Assembly: GCA_022414725.1 (NCBI GenBank)
Contig: CM039464.1
Span: forward strand, 17,853,405 to 17,917,404
Source of the DNA: Microglena sp. YARC
Taxonomy: Eukaryota; Chlorophyta; Chlorophyceae; Chlamydomonadales; Chlamydomonadaceae
Direction of reading: 5' to 3'
Length of the DNA stretch: 64,000 bases
Made by a program: the position numbers and the translations under genes. The notes under the pieces are model-generated. The model searched no databases and was not told where the DNA came from. It was given only the letters and a program-made list of their open reading frames with translations. Position 1 is the first letter of the stretch, and every line of letters starts with the position of its first letter. This document shows, in pieces, positions 9,690 to 19,879 of this stretch.

Positions 9690-9850
9690 TAAACAAGTGG
9701 CGGAGCCCCTTTCACCTCTTCCCCCCAGCGGAGCGACCGGGGGCGACCGGAGGGGAGCCCCCACAAAGGAGTCCGCGAGGAACCGAGCGGGTGGGCGACC
9801 GGAGGGGAGCCCACAGTTCACAGTTCACATCAAGCATTAGACACACTACT
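9690..9850. repeat. G-rich twin-hairpin repeat, copy 2
   Basis: A canonical copy: GGGGGC-GACCGGAGGGGA-GCCCCC, CCGC-10 nt-GCGG, GTGGGC-GACCGGAGGGGA-GCCCAC, then CAGTTCACATCAAGCATTAG. Its 5' context, GAACCACCGTACCACATTAAAC, and its 3' context, AAGTCTTACACAATGTG, also recur at other copies, giving a full module of about 300 bp. Confidence 0.8.
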
Positions 9851-9904
9851 ACACACTACTGTGTAACTAACTGTCAAGTCTTACACAATGTGTATGTTGT
9901 TTGT

Positions 9905-10700
9905 AAAAGATTCACTGTAACACTTGAGCGTTTCCGATGTGTCGTCTCAAGCAGACTTCTAGGGAGTATGAAACAGGAATTGCGGGACACACGGCGGCAC
10001 CTGTCGAGTAGAGTCACATCACAGAGCGACCTCTCGCATCACGGAGGCACCTGTGTCGAGTCGACTGACTCACAGAGCGACTTTCGCATCACGGCGGAAC
10101 CTGTGTCGAGTCACATCACAGAGCGACTTTAGCATCACGGCGGAACCTGTGTCGACTGACTGACTGACTCACAGAGCGACCGACCACTCTCATCAGGCAG
10201 AACTTGTGTCGAGTCGAGTCACATCACAGAGCGACCACTCTCATCAGGCGGCACCTGTGTCGAGTCGAGTCACATCACAGAGCAACCTCTCGCATCAGGC
10301 GGCACCTATGTCGAGTCGAGTCACATCACAGAGCGACCTCTCCCATCACGGCGGCACCTGTGTCGAGTCGAGTCACATCACAGAGCGACCTCTCGCATCA
10401 CGGCGGCACCTGTGCCGAGTCGAGTCACATCACAGAGCGACCTCTCGCATCACGGCGGCACCTGTGTCGAGTGACTCACATGGCGACCACTACAGTCGGC
10501 GGAACGATGTCGACTTACGGGGGACGATCGCTCGCATCGCAAAGAAGTCGATACTCTCTAAGATATTATCACTCACAGATGACGGAAAACACGGTAAAGT
10601 AATCGCAACCTGTGATCACATGTCAAGCATGGGTCTGCTAGACAAGCGCTCTCGTATATCGATAGGGTAATCGCGGGCACCGTGTAGCGGTGCAGAGGGA
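9905..10700. repeat. Composite repeat with the longest GAGTC minisatellite
   Basis: CGCTTGAGCG/CAAGCAGAC modules lead into at least nine units of GTCGAGTCACATCACAGAGC...CGGCGGCACCTGT between 9990 and 10490. Then comes the block with GATGACGGAAAACACGGTAA and GATCACATGTCAAGCATG, ending in the hairpin GCACCG-TGTAG-CGGTGC (10677-10693). Long open frames here are repeat translations and are not called. Confidence 0.75.
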
Positions 10701-10780
10701 TTTCATTTTAGCGGTTTAATAATTGTTTCAAATGTTTCATGACCCACTCTCCTGACTCTTCAGATACGCTTACTACAAAA

Positions 10781-11389
10781 CTAAACAGCAATCTGGTCCA
10801 GAACGACGAACATCTTCCTAATCTTCGTCGGCACATATTGAGCGTCGATGGTAGGAGATGCTGCGCGTAGCGCATTCGCGTCTGGCTCCCCTACCATACT
10901 TATTATGTTCTCTATCACGTTAGGTGGAATTGATGAGAATAGGGTTGGGTCCAACTGTCTGGCAAGACATGTGCTTTCGTTTGGGCAGAAGCGGATCACG
11001 GAATCACCCACAACAGCGTCGGATGCAATGAGGCGGGTTAGTCTCCTTTCTAATACATTCCACTCCACATAAATCTCAACAATGCATGCCCCCCGTCTAG
11101 GTCCATCCTTATTGTTCTCCCATGCTCGCATGTGCTCCAACAGTGTCAGTCTCCTCATAAGCGCACAGACGAGTCCGTTGAGATTGCATTTGCGGATATG
11201 AATATTCTCATGCCACACTTCTTGAGGGTCTAAGGGTATGCTATCGTCCTTGACGTACGCCTCGAACGCATTGCGTTGTAGAAACAAAACCTGCAAACGG
11301 TCAGGAAATCCAAACAATTGACGCACATCGGCATACCTTGCACATTGCACTCCAATGTTCAACGGTTTAAAACCCACCTTGAAAGGCAT
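10781..11389 (-). CDS. Hypothetical protein with C-terminal F-box-like motif
   Basis: 202 residues, starting MPFKVGFKPLNIGVQ. The central part (PRRGACIVEIYVEWNVLERRL) is mixed alpha/beta in character. Near residue 155, LFSSIPPNVIENIISMVGEPD resembles the first helix pair of an F-box, though at an unusual, C-terminal position. I recognise no catalytic motif. A TATATAATC stretch lies about 10 bases upstream of the start on the coding strand. Intact frame, ordinary composition, so probably a real gene. Confidence 0.55.
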   Translation of the reverse strand: MPFKVGFKPLNIGVQCARYADVRQLFGFPDRLQVLFLQRNAFEAYVKDDSIPLDPQEVWHENIHIRKCNLNGLVCALMRRLTLLEHMRAWENNKDGPRRGACIVEIYVEWNVLERRLTRLIASDAVVGDSVIRFCPNESTCLARQLDPTLFSSIPPNVIENIISMVGEPDANALRAASPTIDAQYVPTKIRKMFVVLDQIAV

Positions 11390-11549
11390 ACTTGATTATA
11401 TATGCACAGCTTTTTACTCCTTATGTTGAGCAGTCAGTACCAACAAATGTATGGGATCGACTCTTGGCGAAGACTTCGAGAATAGTCGGCTTCTGTTCGA
11501 CATGTTACACTCAGACCGGTCAATAATGTTACAGTATATGTTACAGTAC

Positions 11550-11836
11550 TTGACAACATTGCGTTTCACCACTCCAAGAAGGTCAAAACACTTGCAGCTA
11601 ACGCTATTGAGAATGTCTTTAGTTTGCTCAAGCGAAAATATCGCTGCATGTGCCCAATAATTCCAGATGTAGCAGATATATTTGATTACAGTAACGCTTT
11701 GAAAAGGATTATTGATGCGCACGATGTTAGCCATCAGTTTGACTTTTCAGGGTACTTTGAACAAATCTTGAATTGGTCAACTTTTCAGAATCCCCAAAAT
11801 AGAAGGTGTCCCAATATCAAATGTCCCTAGCTGTAT
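11550..11836 (+). pseudogene. Tc1/IS630-type transposase C-terminal remnant
   Basis: The frame reads DNIAFHHSKKVKTLAANAIE then NVFSLLKRKYR...DVADIFDYSNALKRIIDAHD. The D-N-x-x-xHxSKKV strand and the ENVFSLLKRKYR helix with its glutamate match the last two catalytic regions of DDE transposases of the Tc1/IS630 group. The LPPYSPxLNP stretch normally found between them is missing. No N-terminus is present. The 3' part recurs at 40960-41175. It may derive from the elements that mobilised the TA-flanked MITEs here. Confidence 0.6.
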
Positions 11837-11839
11837 GGG

Positions 11840-12049
11840 GGATGCGAAAGCCGTCGTGTGTCATGTAAGGATGCGGGGGGGGGCGGTCTATTTTGTGAGT
11901 GTGGACGATAAGTCATTCCGGGTGTTACATCATCATGCACTTCAGTGTGTGTGCGAGTGAAGGGTCTGGGAAGCGATTGAGCGTGTGTATAAGGGAGAGG
12001 GGAAATCTATAATGGAGAAGCGTTTATAATAATTATAATAATACTAATT
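11840..12049 (+). promoter_or_regulatory. Upstream region with AT-rich element
   Basis: No gene. The last 30 bases before the next ATG are TTTATAATAATTATAATAATACTAATT. Very similar AAT/ATT-triplet stretches stand directly before the ATGs at 36580 and 47245 and before the minus-strand start at 57490. This suggests a shared promoter or leader element, which is an inference. Confidence 0.3.
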
Positions 12050-12427
12050 ATGTGTGCCCGGACTGCAGAAATGCCGCCGTTTTCCGGTACGTTCAGCTAC
12101 AAGAATGACAACTTGTACCGCAGACTGATCGGAGATGGCGTGCACATGGTCATGGAGCGACTGGACCCTAACATTGCCAAGATCCGGTTTGAGGTCCAAC
12201 ACCCCGTGGCTGAGGATACCCAGGCTGAGGCCCCTATCATCTACCAGCCAATTCAGATTCCAGAGGGGGTCACATTGATAGTAGCAGACTCTGCCATCCC
12301 TGCTGCACGAATTGGGAATGATTTTTTTATCGTCACCTGGATAGGCAACTATCTCGTTCTAAGGGGGGGTAATGTACTTTTCAGGATCTTCAATCAGCAA
12401 TCCCAGGCGATTCAATTAGCTGAGTAA
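12050..12427 (+). CDS. Hypothetical protein
   Basis: 125 residues, MCARTAEMPPFSGTFSYKND to ...FNQQSQAIQLAE, rich in beta-type segments (VTLIVADSAI, DFFIVTWIGNYLVLRGG). It shows weak, position-consistent similarity to the protein at 57107-57490 (there NTYIIEINRSYVIAYCGIQILRI...QQQQA; here NDFFIVTWIGNYLVLRGGNV...QQSQA), so the two may be distant paralogues. No function assignable. It lies 123 bases before the caspase-like gene, same strand. Confidence 0.55.
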   Translation: MCARTAEMPPFSGTFSYKNDNLYRRLIGDGVHMVMERLDPNIAKIRFEVQHPVAEDTQAEAPIIYQPIQIPEGVTLIVADSAIPAARIGNDFFIVTWIGNYLVLRGGNVLFRIFNQQSQAIQLAE

Positions 12428-12549
12428 CAGGGGGTGGGGGAGAGAGGTCATACAGTGGCCATCATCAGGAGTTTCTGGTGTACTCAGGTGAATGTAGATA
12501 AGGGGGAAATCGTGTGTTTACTGTACTCAGGGTCAAAATATCTGACGAA

Positions 12550-13335
12550 ATGCGTTGGCGTCTCCCGCAGTATGATGATGATGATGAAGAGCCAGATCAT
12601 CATCAATTTTGCCGCCATGAACATGAGCTGCCAACCGACTCGCCCTATTCAGCATCCCGCAACAAGGCACTTCTGTTGTATGTGGATTATACTTATGTTC
12701 CTACGGATCACATTCAGAGGACTTTATGGGTGCACAACCGTGAAGCAGGAACCATGTTGGGCAAGAATGTGGATGGGTTGGACATACCGGGACACCACAA
12801 CACGTGGGTTAGCTTGTTGCGCCCGCTCGACTTTCATGTCGATGCGCTGCGGGGGTACTTGAATAAGGCAGAGCTGATGGATCTGTTGGATGATCACGTG
12901 ACACACTCACACGATGACTCGGTGCTCGTGATCGTCTTGTGTGGTCATGGATCCTCCGGCCAACTCGTCCTGACCAACGGGGCGAAGGTGTCACTGGAGG
13001 AGGTGTCACATGCGACAATGCATCACAGAGGAACAGTGTTGTCTTTCATGTTGTTTTGCGGTGCGCGGTCTTCCGAGGGCCTTAACCCACTGAGAGGGAT
13101 CAAGAACAACTACCAATTTCGACGGTGCATGTTCATCTTTGCAACCGATGACGCTGTCTTGAACTCGCAAACACTGAATGCATTTGTGAAAGCGATCGGC
13201 AGCATCATGGATACCGGTGAATGTTGTTGTTACTCTGGGATTGAGGACGCCATTCGCAACCACATGCGTGTGTTCAACGGATCCGCCTTGCATCTGGTGG
13301 GGGCGAACAACGAGATGCGAGGTTCTTTGTTTTGA
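12550..13335 (+). CDS. Caspase-like (C14 fold) protein
   Basis: 261 residues from the first ATG (MRWRLPQYDDDDEEP); the paralogue at 54839 supports this start. The p20-type core shows ALLLYVDYTY (strand 1), VLVIVLCGHGSSGQL (catalytic His in GHG) and, 45 residues on, VLSFMLFCGARSS, where the Cys takes the place of the catalytic Cys. The usual D/QSCHSG around the Cys is changed to FCGAR, so activity is uncertain. Compared with paralogues, the protein ends early (MRGSLF then TGA) and lacks the tail EATRNIFENLFKLLHPPTLP. Role unknown; metacaspase-like proteins of protists and giant viruses act in stress or death pathways. Confidence 0.65.
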   Translation: MRWRLPQYDDDDEEPDHHQFCRHEHELPTDSPYSASRNKALLLYVDYTYVPTDHIQRTLWVHNREAGTMLGKNVDGLDIPGHHNTWVSLLRPLDFHVDALRGYLNKAELMDLLDDHVTHSHDDSVLVIVLCGHGSSGQLVLTNGAKVSLEEVSHATMHHRGTVLSFMLFCGARSSEGLNPLRGIKNNYQFRRCMFIFATDDAVLNSQTLNAFVKAIGSIMDTGECCCYSGIEDAIRNHMRVFNGSALHLVGANNEMRGSLF

Positions 13336-13539
13336 CCGTCATCAGTCAAACAGAGAGAGGTGAGCTTGGCTTGTGCCCCTGCTTCTGCATGTGAGACACC
13401 GGGATGCACTATAGGGTACAACTTAAGCAAATTCGTGTTTCGTGCAGGAGCTTTTTGCGGAGCGCTTCTTGTTCTCTGCCAGTGGCGCATCCTGGGCACC
13501 GGCATCCCACCTGCAGGCATGTGTCAAAAAGTGCCTGGG

Positions 13540-13803
13540 TTAAAATCTCGAATTTAGCGCAACCGCCGCACAGGTCAATGTCCCAACACCGCACCTGTGC
13601 TCCAGCGCCCCCACTGGGTCGCGCACGTGGTTGATCTGTTGTTGCATGTGCATGTTGGCTGTGATGAGCTCAGTGCGCGCATCATTAATGTCGTTCAACT
13701 GTTGCTGCATGCGTTGCATGATGCGGAGCTCAAATGCAACGAGCTGCTCTTGGGTGACGTAGAAGGGTAGTTGGTTTTGCAGGGGGGCCGGCTCCATGTT
13801 CAT
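13540..13803 (-). CDS. Small coiled-coil protein
   Basis: 87 residues, MNMEPAPLQNQLPFYVTQEQ, then a strongly heptad-like helix ELRIMQRMQQQLNDINDAR to NMHMQQQINHVRDPVG. A short Cys-containing tail follows. It resembles small structural or scaffolding proteins but no family is recognised. It lies between the caspase-like gene and the transposon. Confidence 0.45.
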   Translation of the reverse strand: MNMEPAPLQNQLPFYVTQEQLVAFELRIMQRMQQQLNDINDARTELITANMHMQQQINHVRDPVGALEHRCGVGTLTCAAVALNSRF

Positions 13804-14021
13804 GTCCCTAAAGGCGCAGCAGACAAGGAAACGCTATATATAAACGTACAGAGACAAAGTGCTGACGCTTGAATGCAATCTCATGCATCTCGCCTCAATG
13901 CATCTCATCTCAATGCATCCACAAACAAGTACGGTACAAATACAAAGTAATCTGTGGTTACAAATCTTGAATTGGTTCCAAGCAGGATAAATGTGATGAC
14001 GCTGCATGTGAAGCAACATAG

Positions 14022-14345
14022 AATGGGCGTTCCTGCTTCCGAACGGATTTCCAATCTTACAATCACTTTTTGGGGGTCTTTTGATGCTTTTCAAATGCAA
14101 TCTTACGACAAAAAACGTAAGATTGTAGTCAATTTTGACAAAATATGCTTGAAATGAGCTTGAAAGACGGAGAAATGTACAGATTGCGAATGTTACAACG
14201 TTGAAATGCCATATTTTGTAACAAAAGGTGTTAACATCAATTCGTGTCTTACAATTATAATTGTAAGAAATAAAGGGAAAGCGGACGGTTATGAGGCGGC
14301 AGGCAGAATTCAGCTTTTACATCTTACAATAAAAATCGTAAGTAT
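14022..14345. repeat. Left subterminal palindromes of the 9.1-kb transposon
   Basis: Several inverted pairs of the motif CTTACAAT/ATTGTAAG occur within 330 bases of the left end: CAATCTTACG...CGTAAGATTG (about 14098-14128), CTTACAATTATAATTGTAAG (about 14248-14267) and CTTACAATAAAAATCGTAAG (about 14323-14342). The right end (about 22935-23108) has three similar pairs. This arrangement is typical of transposase-binding subterminal repeats. Confidence 0.7.
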
Positions 14346-14361
14346 AATTCATTTAATTTTT

Positions 14362-16855
14362 CTAATTTAGTAAAAAACGGCTATGTGTCAAACATCTTAC
14401 TCCTCCTCCTCCCCCCCCCTCCTCGTCCTCCTCTTCCTCCTCCTTCTCCTCCTCCATGTCCCCATCCCCATCTTCCTCCTCCTCCATCTCCTCCTCCTCA
14501 GCAATGTCTGCATTGTCTCCATCCGATTGCACAGCCTCTGCCCTGGTGTCCTTCTCAATGGATTGACAAGCTAGGAGCATGCTTGTGTGGTACTTTCTCT
14601 GGATCTTCATACCCTTGGTGGGTTCGCAGCTAAATTGAAATGCGTCAATGGGAATATCGCCCGTCCATGTTGCTTTTCTCCTAACCCCCACGGTAATAGG
14701 CACAAGCTTGTGGTCCATCCAATCTTCTGGCCAAGTTGGGTATTGTGTTTCAGTGTACACCAACTTCTGAGCCCCAGAGTACAAGGGCTTTAAATACACA
14801 CATTCCACTTCTCCATTCACTGGTAGTGATTTGACCTCCACCACGTCCCATCCTCTCAATCCGCTAGAGTCATCCATTTGTACCTTGACCACAGCGACAT
14901 GACCAACAACCAAATCAGTAGTGGGCTCGTAGGCTATTCTTCTATCCGGCTTCGTCCCTTGTGAAGAATATAAGTACAACACATCCTCCTCCTCTGGCCT
15001 TTCCATATTAGTCTCCAAAGTGTGTGCAACCTTCATAGTCTTGGCAATCTCGTTACTTGCAAGTAAAAGGTCTGACACATCCATGGACAAGTCATCCAAT
15101 GCTGCTATCAAGCGCTTGGCCATTGATTTCTCAGACTGTGTCAGAACACGACTGGTTGCTGACAACTCCGATGGGAAGTCGACAAAATGTTGGTCTTTCG
15201 GGTACTCCCCAGTCACAGCATCATCTGGTTGAGTGCTCCAATAACTCTTCTCAACTTTGAAGAAATCAGTCCACCACTTATTGCTGGCTTCCCAAGTTTC
15301 ACGAAGCATCTCGGCAATATGTTTGAAGGACTGGGCATGGGATGGGCCATCGGCTGCTGGTTCATCCATCGGCTGCTGGTCATCGGCTGCTGGTTCTAGA
15401 ACCAGAAGGTCCTCCGCTGCGTGTCGTACACGGACATCAGCTACGGGTCCTGCACGGTCGTCACCGGCGGTTTGTACAGGACCATCGGCCATGTGGCCTG
15501 CAAGGACGTCACCTCGGGGCTTCTCGTTATGAATAGTCTTCCAGACAGCCGCCCAGTTTGCCTCGATATTCTCGTGCTCTTCAATCTTGATCTTGGGGGC
15601 TTCCTTAAATACTGTTATGGTGTCCACCAGTGGGAAGCCTTGAAGGACGTAAATAGGTTCAGCGTCATTGTCCCACTGTCCTCTCCAAGATCCTGACTCG
15701 TCATACTCCTTGTAATAGACCCCTGCAATTGTTGGTGTGCAAACATGTATTGTATATTAGTGAATCATTAGGACACCCATATTCCTCCCGACTATACTCG
15801 GGAGCATCCCTAAGATAATACATCCTATGTCCTAGGTACAACTTCCTTTGTATCATTTAGTTTCTATTGAAGACTGTACATGTAAATCAATGAGGACATG
15901 GCACACCCATATTCCTCCCGAGCATTATCGGGAGCATTGTGCAGACAGTACATACACGCACGGTAGCATTTAATTTGTAAATATCAGTATATCAAGTATT
16001 CTTACCGACTCTCCTGTTGGGACCTTTCGTTATCTTGAATGCGTGTAAACGGCGATTAACTCCTTTGACGGTGCTAGTGCCATGTCCGAACAACTTGTAA
16101 ACGTTGTCTAGGAGGACAGCGGAGAAGTCCCCTATAGAGGTCACGACGTCTTGCCTTGTGTAAGGGCCCATTCTCTTGAATAAGTTACCAACAATGCCCA
16201 TCAGATGGTCCAGGGTGTACACTTCCATGTTCTTTAACCCTTGCGAGATCACAGAGTACTTTTGGTCAAGATTGCTATGTGTGTGTCCGGGAGGGAGGAA
16301 ATGGACGTACACCTCCTCAAACCAGTTCATCTCAACCAGCAAGGACAAGTATGCGAACATGAAAGCGTTCTTGTTGTCCTTTGCCGCGTTGTCCATTTGC
16401 AAGAAGCAATACGGTGGAAGCTGCCCCTCTTCTTCAAGGACCCGGTTGAAGAAATGTTGGAAGCATGATATAGTCAGATTGATGGACTGCGAGTAGAATG
16501 GCAAAGCCCAATAACCAATGAAGCCTCTTCCCTGGGAGAATAATCCTGAGTTAACATAGAAGGAAACATGAAGTCAGAATATTAGCATTATTTTGTTAAG
16601 TAATCATTTTAAGTTTTAAATACTGTGTATGCTCCCGATTATGATCGGGAGGACATGTCCTACGTGCGCTGTATTTGTACTCACACATGATGCGTGTCTT
16701 TAGAAGATCACCTCCTGCAGTCTTCTTTGTATGTGAGAAGTGGCGTGACTGAGGAAGATTAGTCTTCTTGTTGTCCATTGCATCAGCGGATACGTGCAAG
16801 AAGAGCTTCGGATACTGTTCAGACAGTTTTTCACAGATGTCATACCTACGCCTTG
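14362..16855 (-). CDS. Spliced transposon gene with DUF7869-like domain
   Basis: Read on the minus strand. An upstream exon (about 16855-16690) encodes YDICEKLSEQYPKLFLHVSA DAMDNKKTNLP...LKTRIM, ending at GTGAGT. A middle exon (about 16545-16006) carries GLFSQGRGFIGYWALPFY, QMDNAAKDNKN and FLPPGHTHSNLDQKYSVI, then ends at GTAAGA. After a 283-base intron (16005-15723, GT...CAG) a long exon encodes a 440-residue acidic tail. Asp, Asn and GHTH motifs fit the uncharacterised, transposon-associated DUF7869 family, which I read as a probable transposase/integrase fold (inference). A poly-C tract near 14398 has one base more than the copy at 62700, shifting the last residues. The join at 16690/16546 does not resolve cleanly, so this copy may be inactive. 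Confidence 0.6.
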
Positions 16856-16939
16856 ACTGGTTTTAGGATTGCTTTCCCCCTACTTTTCTTCTCCACGGGA
16901 ATATTTGTCTGGCTTACTCCTTATGACTTGTGTTTGTGG

Positions 16940-17100
16940 AATCCCAGGAATTCTGGTACCAGAATGCCAGGGATTGGGGGAATGTTATGATACAGCCTAT
17001 AGCTGTATCAGTAACGGTGCGGGGCTTAGGTCCGACACCCACTCAAGCAGCTGGTGACCAGGCATCTGCCTGGCAGCTAGCAGTGTAGTAGGTGACTTCA
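16940..17100. repeat. Cluster of perfect palindromes inside the transposon
   Basis: Within 130 bases: ATTCTGGTACCAGAAT (16950-16965), GATACAGC-CTATA-GCTGTATC (16989-17009), GGTG...CACC (about 17016-17038) and CCAGGCA-TC-TGCCTGG (17058-17073). Nothing here looks coding. The cluster stands directly before the first hairpin array. Confidence 0.7.
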
Positions 17101-17119
17101 AGCGAATAGGGTCGTTGGG

Positions 17120-18600
17120 TTTGTCAATGCTCCCGATTATGATCGGGAGAATTGTGTGTATTCCGAGTTTGGTTTTCTCAATCATTCGCTCGTTGGGTTT
17201 GACAATGCTCCCGATTATGATCGGAGGACTGTGGGTATTCTGAGTTTGGTTTTTCTCAATCATTCGCTCGTTGGGTTTGACAATGCTCCCGATTATGATC
17301 AAGAGGACTGTGGGTATTCTGAGTTTGGTTTTTCTCAATCATTCGTTCGTTGGGTTTGACAATGCTCCCGATTATGATAGGGAGGACTATGGGTATGCCG
17401 AGTACAAAAAAAAAAAAAAAAAAAAAAATGCTGAGTACATGTTTTCTAAATCATTTGCTCGTTAGGTTTGTCAGTGCTCCCGATTATGATCGGGAGGACT
17501 GTGTGTATTCCGAATTTGGTTTTCTCAATCATTCGCTCGTTGGGTTTGACAATGCTCCCGATTATGATCGGGAGGACTCTGTGTATTCCGAATTTGGTTT
17601 TCTCAATCATTCGCTCGTTGGGTTTGTCAATGCTCCCGATTATGATCAGGAGGACTGTGGGTATTCCGAGTTTGGTTTTTCTCAATCATTCGTTCGTTGG
17701 GTTTGACAATGCTCCCGATTATGATCGGGAGGACTATGGGTATACCGAGTACAAAAAAAAAAAAAAAATGCCGAGTACATGTTTTCTGAATCATTCGCTC
17801 GTTGGGTTTGTCAGTGCTCCCGATTATGATCGTGAGGACTTTGTGTCTTCCGAATTTGGTTTTCTCAATCATTCGCTCGTTGGGTTTGTCACTTCTCCCG
17901 ATTATGATCGGGAGGACTCTGTGTATTCCAAATTTGGTTTTCTTAATCATTCGCTCGTTGGGTTTGTCACTGCTCTCGATTATGATAGGGAGGAATGTGT
18001 GTATACCGAATTTGGTTTTCTCAATCATTCGCTCGTTGGGTTTGACAATGCTCCCGATTATGATCGGGAGGACTCTGTGTATTCCGAATTTGGTTTTCTC
18101 AATCATTCGCTCGTTGGATTTGTCAATGCTCCCGATTATGATCGGGAGGACCGTGGGTATTCTGAGTTTGGTTTTTCTCAATCATTCGTTCGTTGGGTTT
18201 GACAATGCTCCCGATTATGATCAGGAGGACTATGGGTATGCCGAGTAAAAAAAAAAAAAAAAAAAAAAATGCCGAGTACATGTTTCCTGAATCATTCGCT
18301 CGTTGGGTTTGTCAGTGCTCCCGATTATGATCGGGAGGACTGTGTTTATTCCGAGTTTTGTTTTCTCAATCATTCGCTCGTTGGGTTTGTCACTTCTCCC
18401 GATTATGATCGGGAGGAATGTGTGTATTCCGAATTTGGTTTTCTCAATCATTCGCTCGTTGGGTTTGACAATGCTCCCGATTATGATCGGGAGGACTCTG
18501 TGTATTCCGAATTTGGTTTTCTCAATCATTCGCTCGTTGGGTTTGTCAATGCTCCCGATTATGATCGGGAGGACCGTGGGTATTCTGAGTTTGTTTTTTT
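17120..18600. repeat. Hairpin tandem array, left arm (about 18 units)
   Basis: Units of about 79 bp, each with CTCCCGATTATGATCGGGAG (arms CTCCCGAT/ATCGGGAG, loop TATG), then GTGTATTCCGAATTTGG and CTCAATCATTCGCTCG. Poly-A runs of 17-24 interrupt it near 17405, 17752 and 18247. It is open in several frames on both strands because the unit has few stops; I regard those frames as artefacts. The same array runs in inverse orientation at 19880-21260. Confidence 0.9.
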
Positions 18601-18639
18601 CTATATCTGAATCTGATTTTGAATCTGAATCTGAATCTC

Positions 18640-19830
18640 AATCATTTGCTTTACCAACCTATTTGTCTTTCGCAGGGTCTACAATGACAGTACCGTGGAA
18701 GTAAAACTCCAATAGGACGGGAAGGATTTGGGATGCAGCATCATGGACGAATGGACCAAGGAGTGCCAAGTGCCAATGAACATCGAAGTCGTTGTTGGTG
18801 GACCAGACTTCTATGTTACGGCTACGCACGCTCACTGGTTGAGGTTTCGCGGCGAATGCAGGCATATGTGCGGAGCAGATGCATTCTGGTCGACACTCAC
18901 CCTTGCGGAAGTCAAGACAGCCCAGTTGCTTGAAGTCACTAGCATTCGGAGGCCCATGTTAGGAGCCCTATCATGGATACCAGTTCACATTCAGGCTCTT
19001 GGGTTGGTAGTTGACAATGCGCAGCAAGCCTGTCAGGGTCGGCGAGGGCGAATTTATCGCCGACAAAGAGCTTGAGGAAACTAGGGCGTGGGTTGAGACA
19101 TGCAAAGGAAAGCTCATGAGCGATTTCGAGGAGTTTGGTCCTAGGACGTCACCTCGATGTACATCAAAAGGGCCTTCACCTGACGCCGGTAAGAGAGCAA
19201 TCGAACGGACTGTACTGCTGCACCGTGGCTCAGGTTAAATTTTCAAATCTGACAGGTACATTTCGAATGTTACGTACGCGGTGGGATGTACACCGTTCGA
19301 AACAACCATTGTGTGCTGACCGCACTTGCCGCTTTCAATTTTGATAGGATATTGCGTAACTTCTGCACTCTTTACATTTCCTACAGCCTCCGCGAAGAAG
19401 TCAGGAAAGGCGCGACGAGGTCAGCTTCCTACAATCAGCGAAGACGACAGATCGCTGACAACTTTGTAAGGTCATCGTATTCAAATTGGTATCTCCTTAT
19501 AGCCCAGCTCCTGACATGGGCCTCCGAATGCTAGTGACTTCAAGCAACTGGGCTGTCTTGACTTCCGCAAGGGTGAGTGTCGACCAGAATGCTCCGCACA
19601 TATGCCTGCATTCGCCGCGAAACCTCAACCAGTGAGCGTGCGTAGCCGTAACATAGAAGTCTGGTCCACCAACAACGACTTCGATGTTCATTGGCACTTG
19701 GCGCTCCTTGGTCCATTCGTCCATGACGCCGCATCCCAAATCCTTCCCGTCCGATTGGAGTTTAACTTCCACTGTACTGTCATTGTAGACCCTGCGGAAG
19801 ACAAATAGGTTGGTAAAGCAAATGATTGAG
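18640..19830. pseudogene. Inverted pair of ORF segments between the arrays
   Basis: 18660-18990 (plus) and 19510-19830 (minus) are inverted copies of one coding segment: CGCAG, then VYNDSTVEVKL, MDEWTKE(C/R)QVPMN, VVVGGPDFYVTATHAHWL and RFRGECRHMCG. The plus copy has an in-frame TAG where the minus copy has TCG, and they differ by a few indels. A TTTCGCAG acceptor-like site precedes each. The spacer (about 19000-19500) is unique and holds weak ORFs only. Probably pieces of an accessory or N-terminal exon of the transposon; function unknown. Confidence 0.5.
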
Positions 19831-19879
19831 ATTCAGATTCAGATTCAAAATCAGATTCAGATATAGAGAAAAACCAAAC

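Noticed and set aside
345..10490. Arg/Ser-rich open frames in GAGTC arrays
   Set aside because: Readings of the minisatellite itself, open in more than one frame with no start context.
14383..14633. Plus-strand Pro/Ser/Leu-rich frames (also 62675-62865)
   Set aside because: Antisense of the acidic (GAG) tail of the transposon gene.
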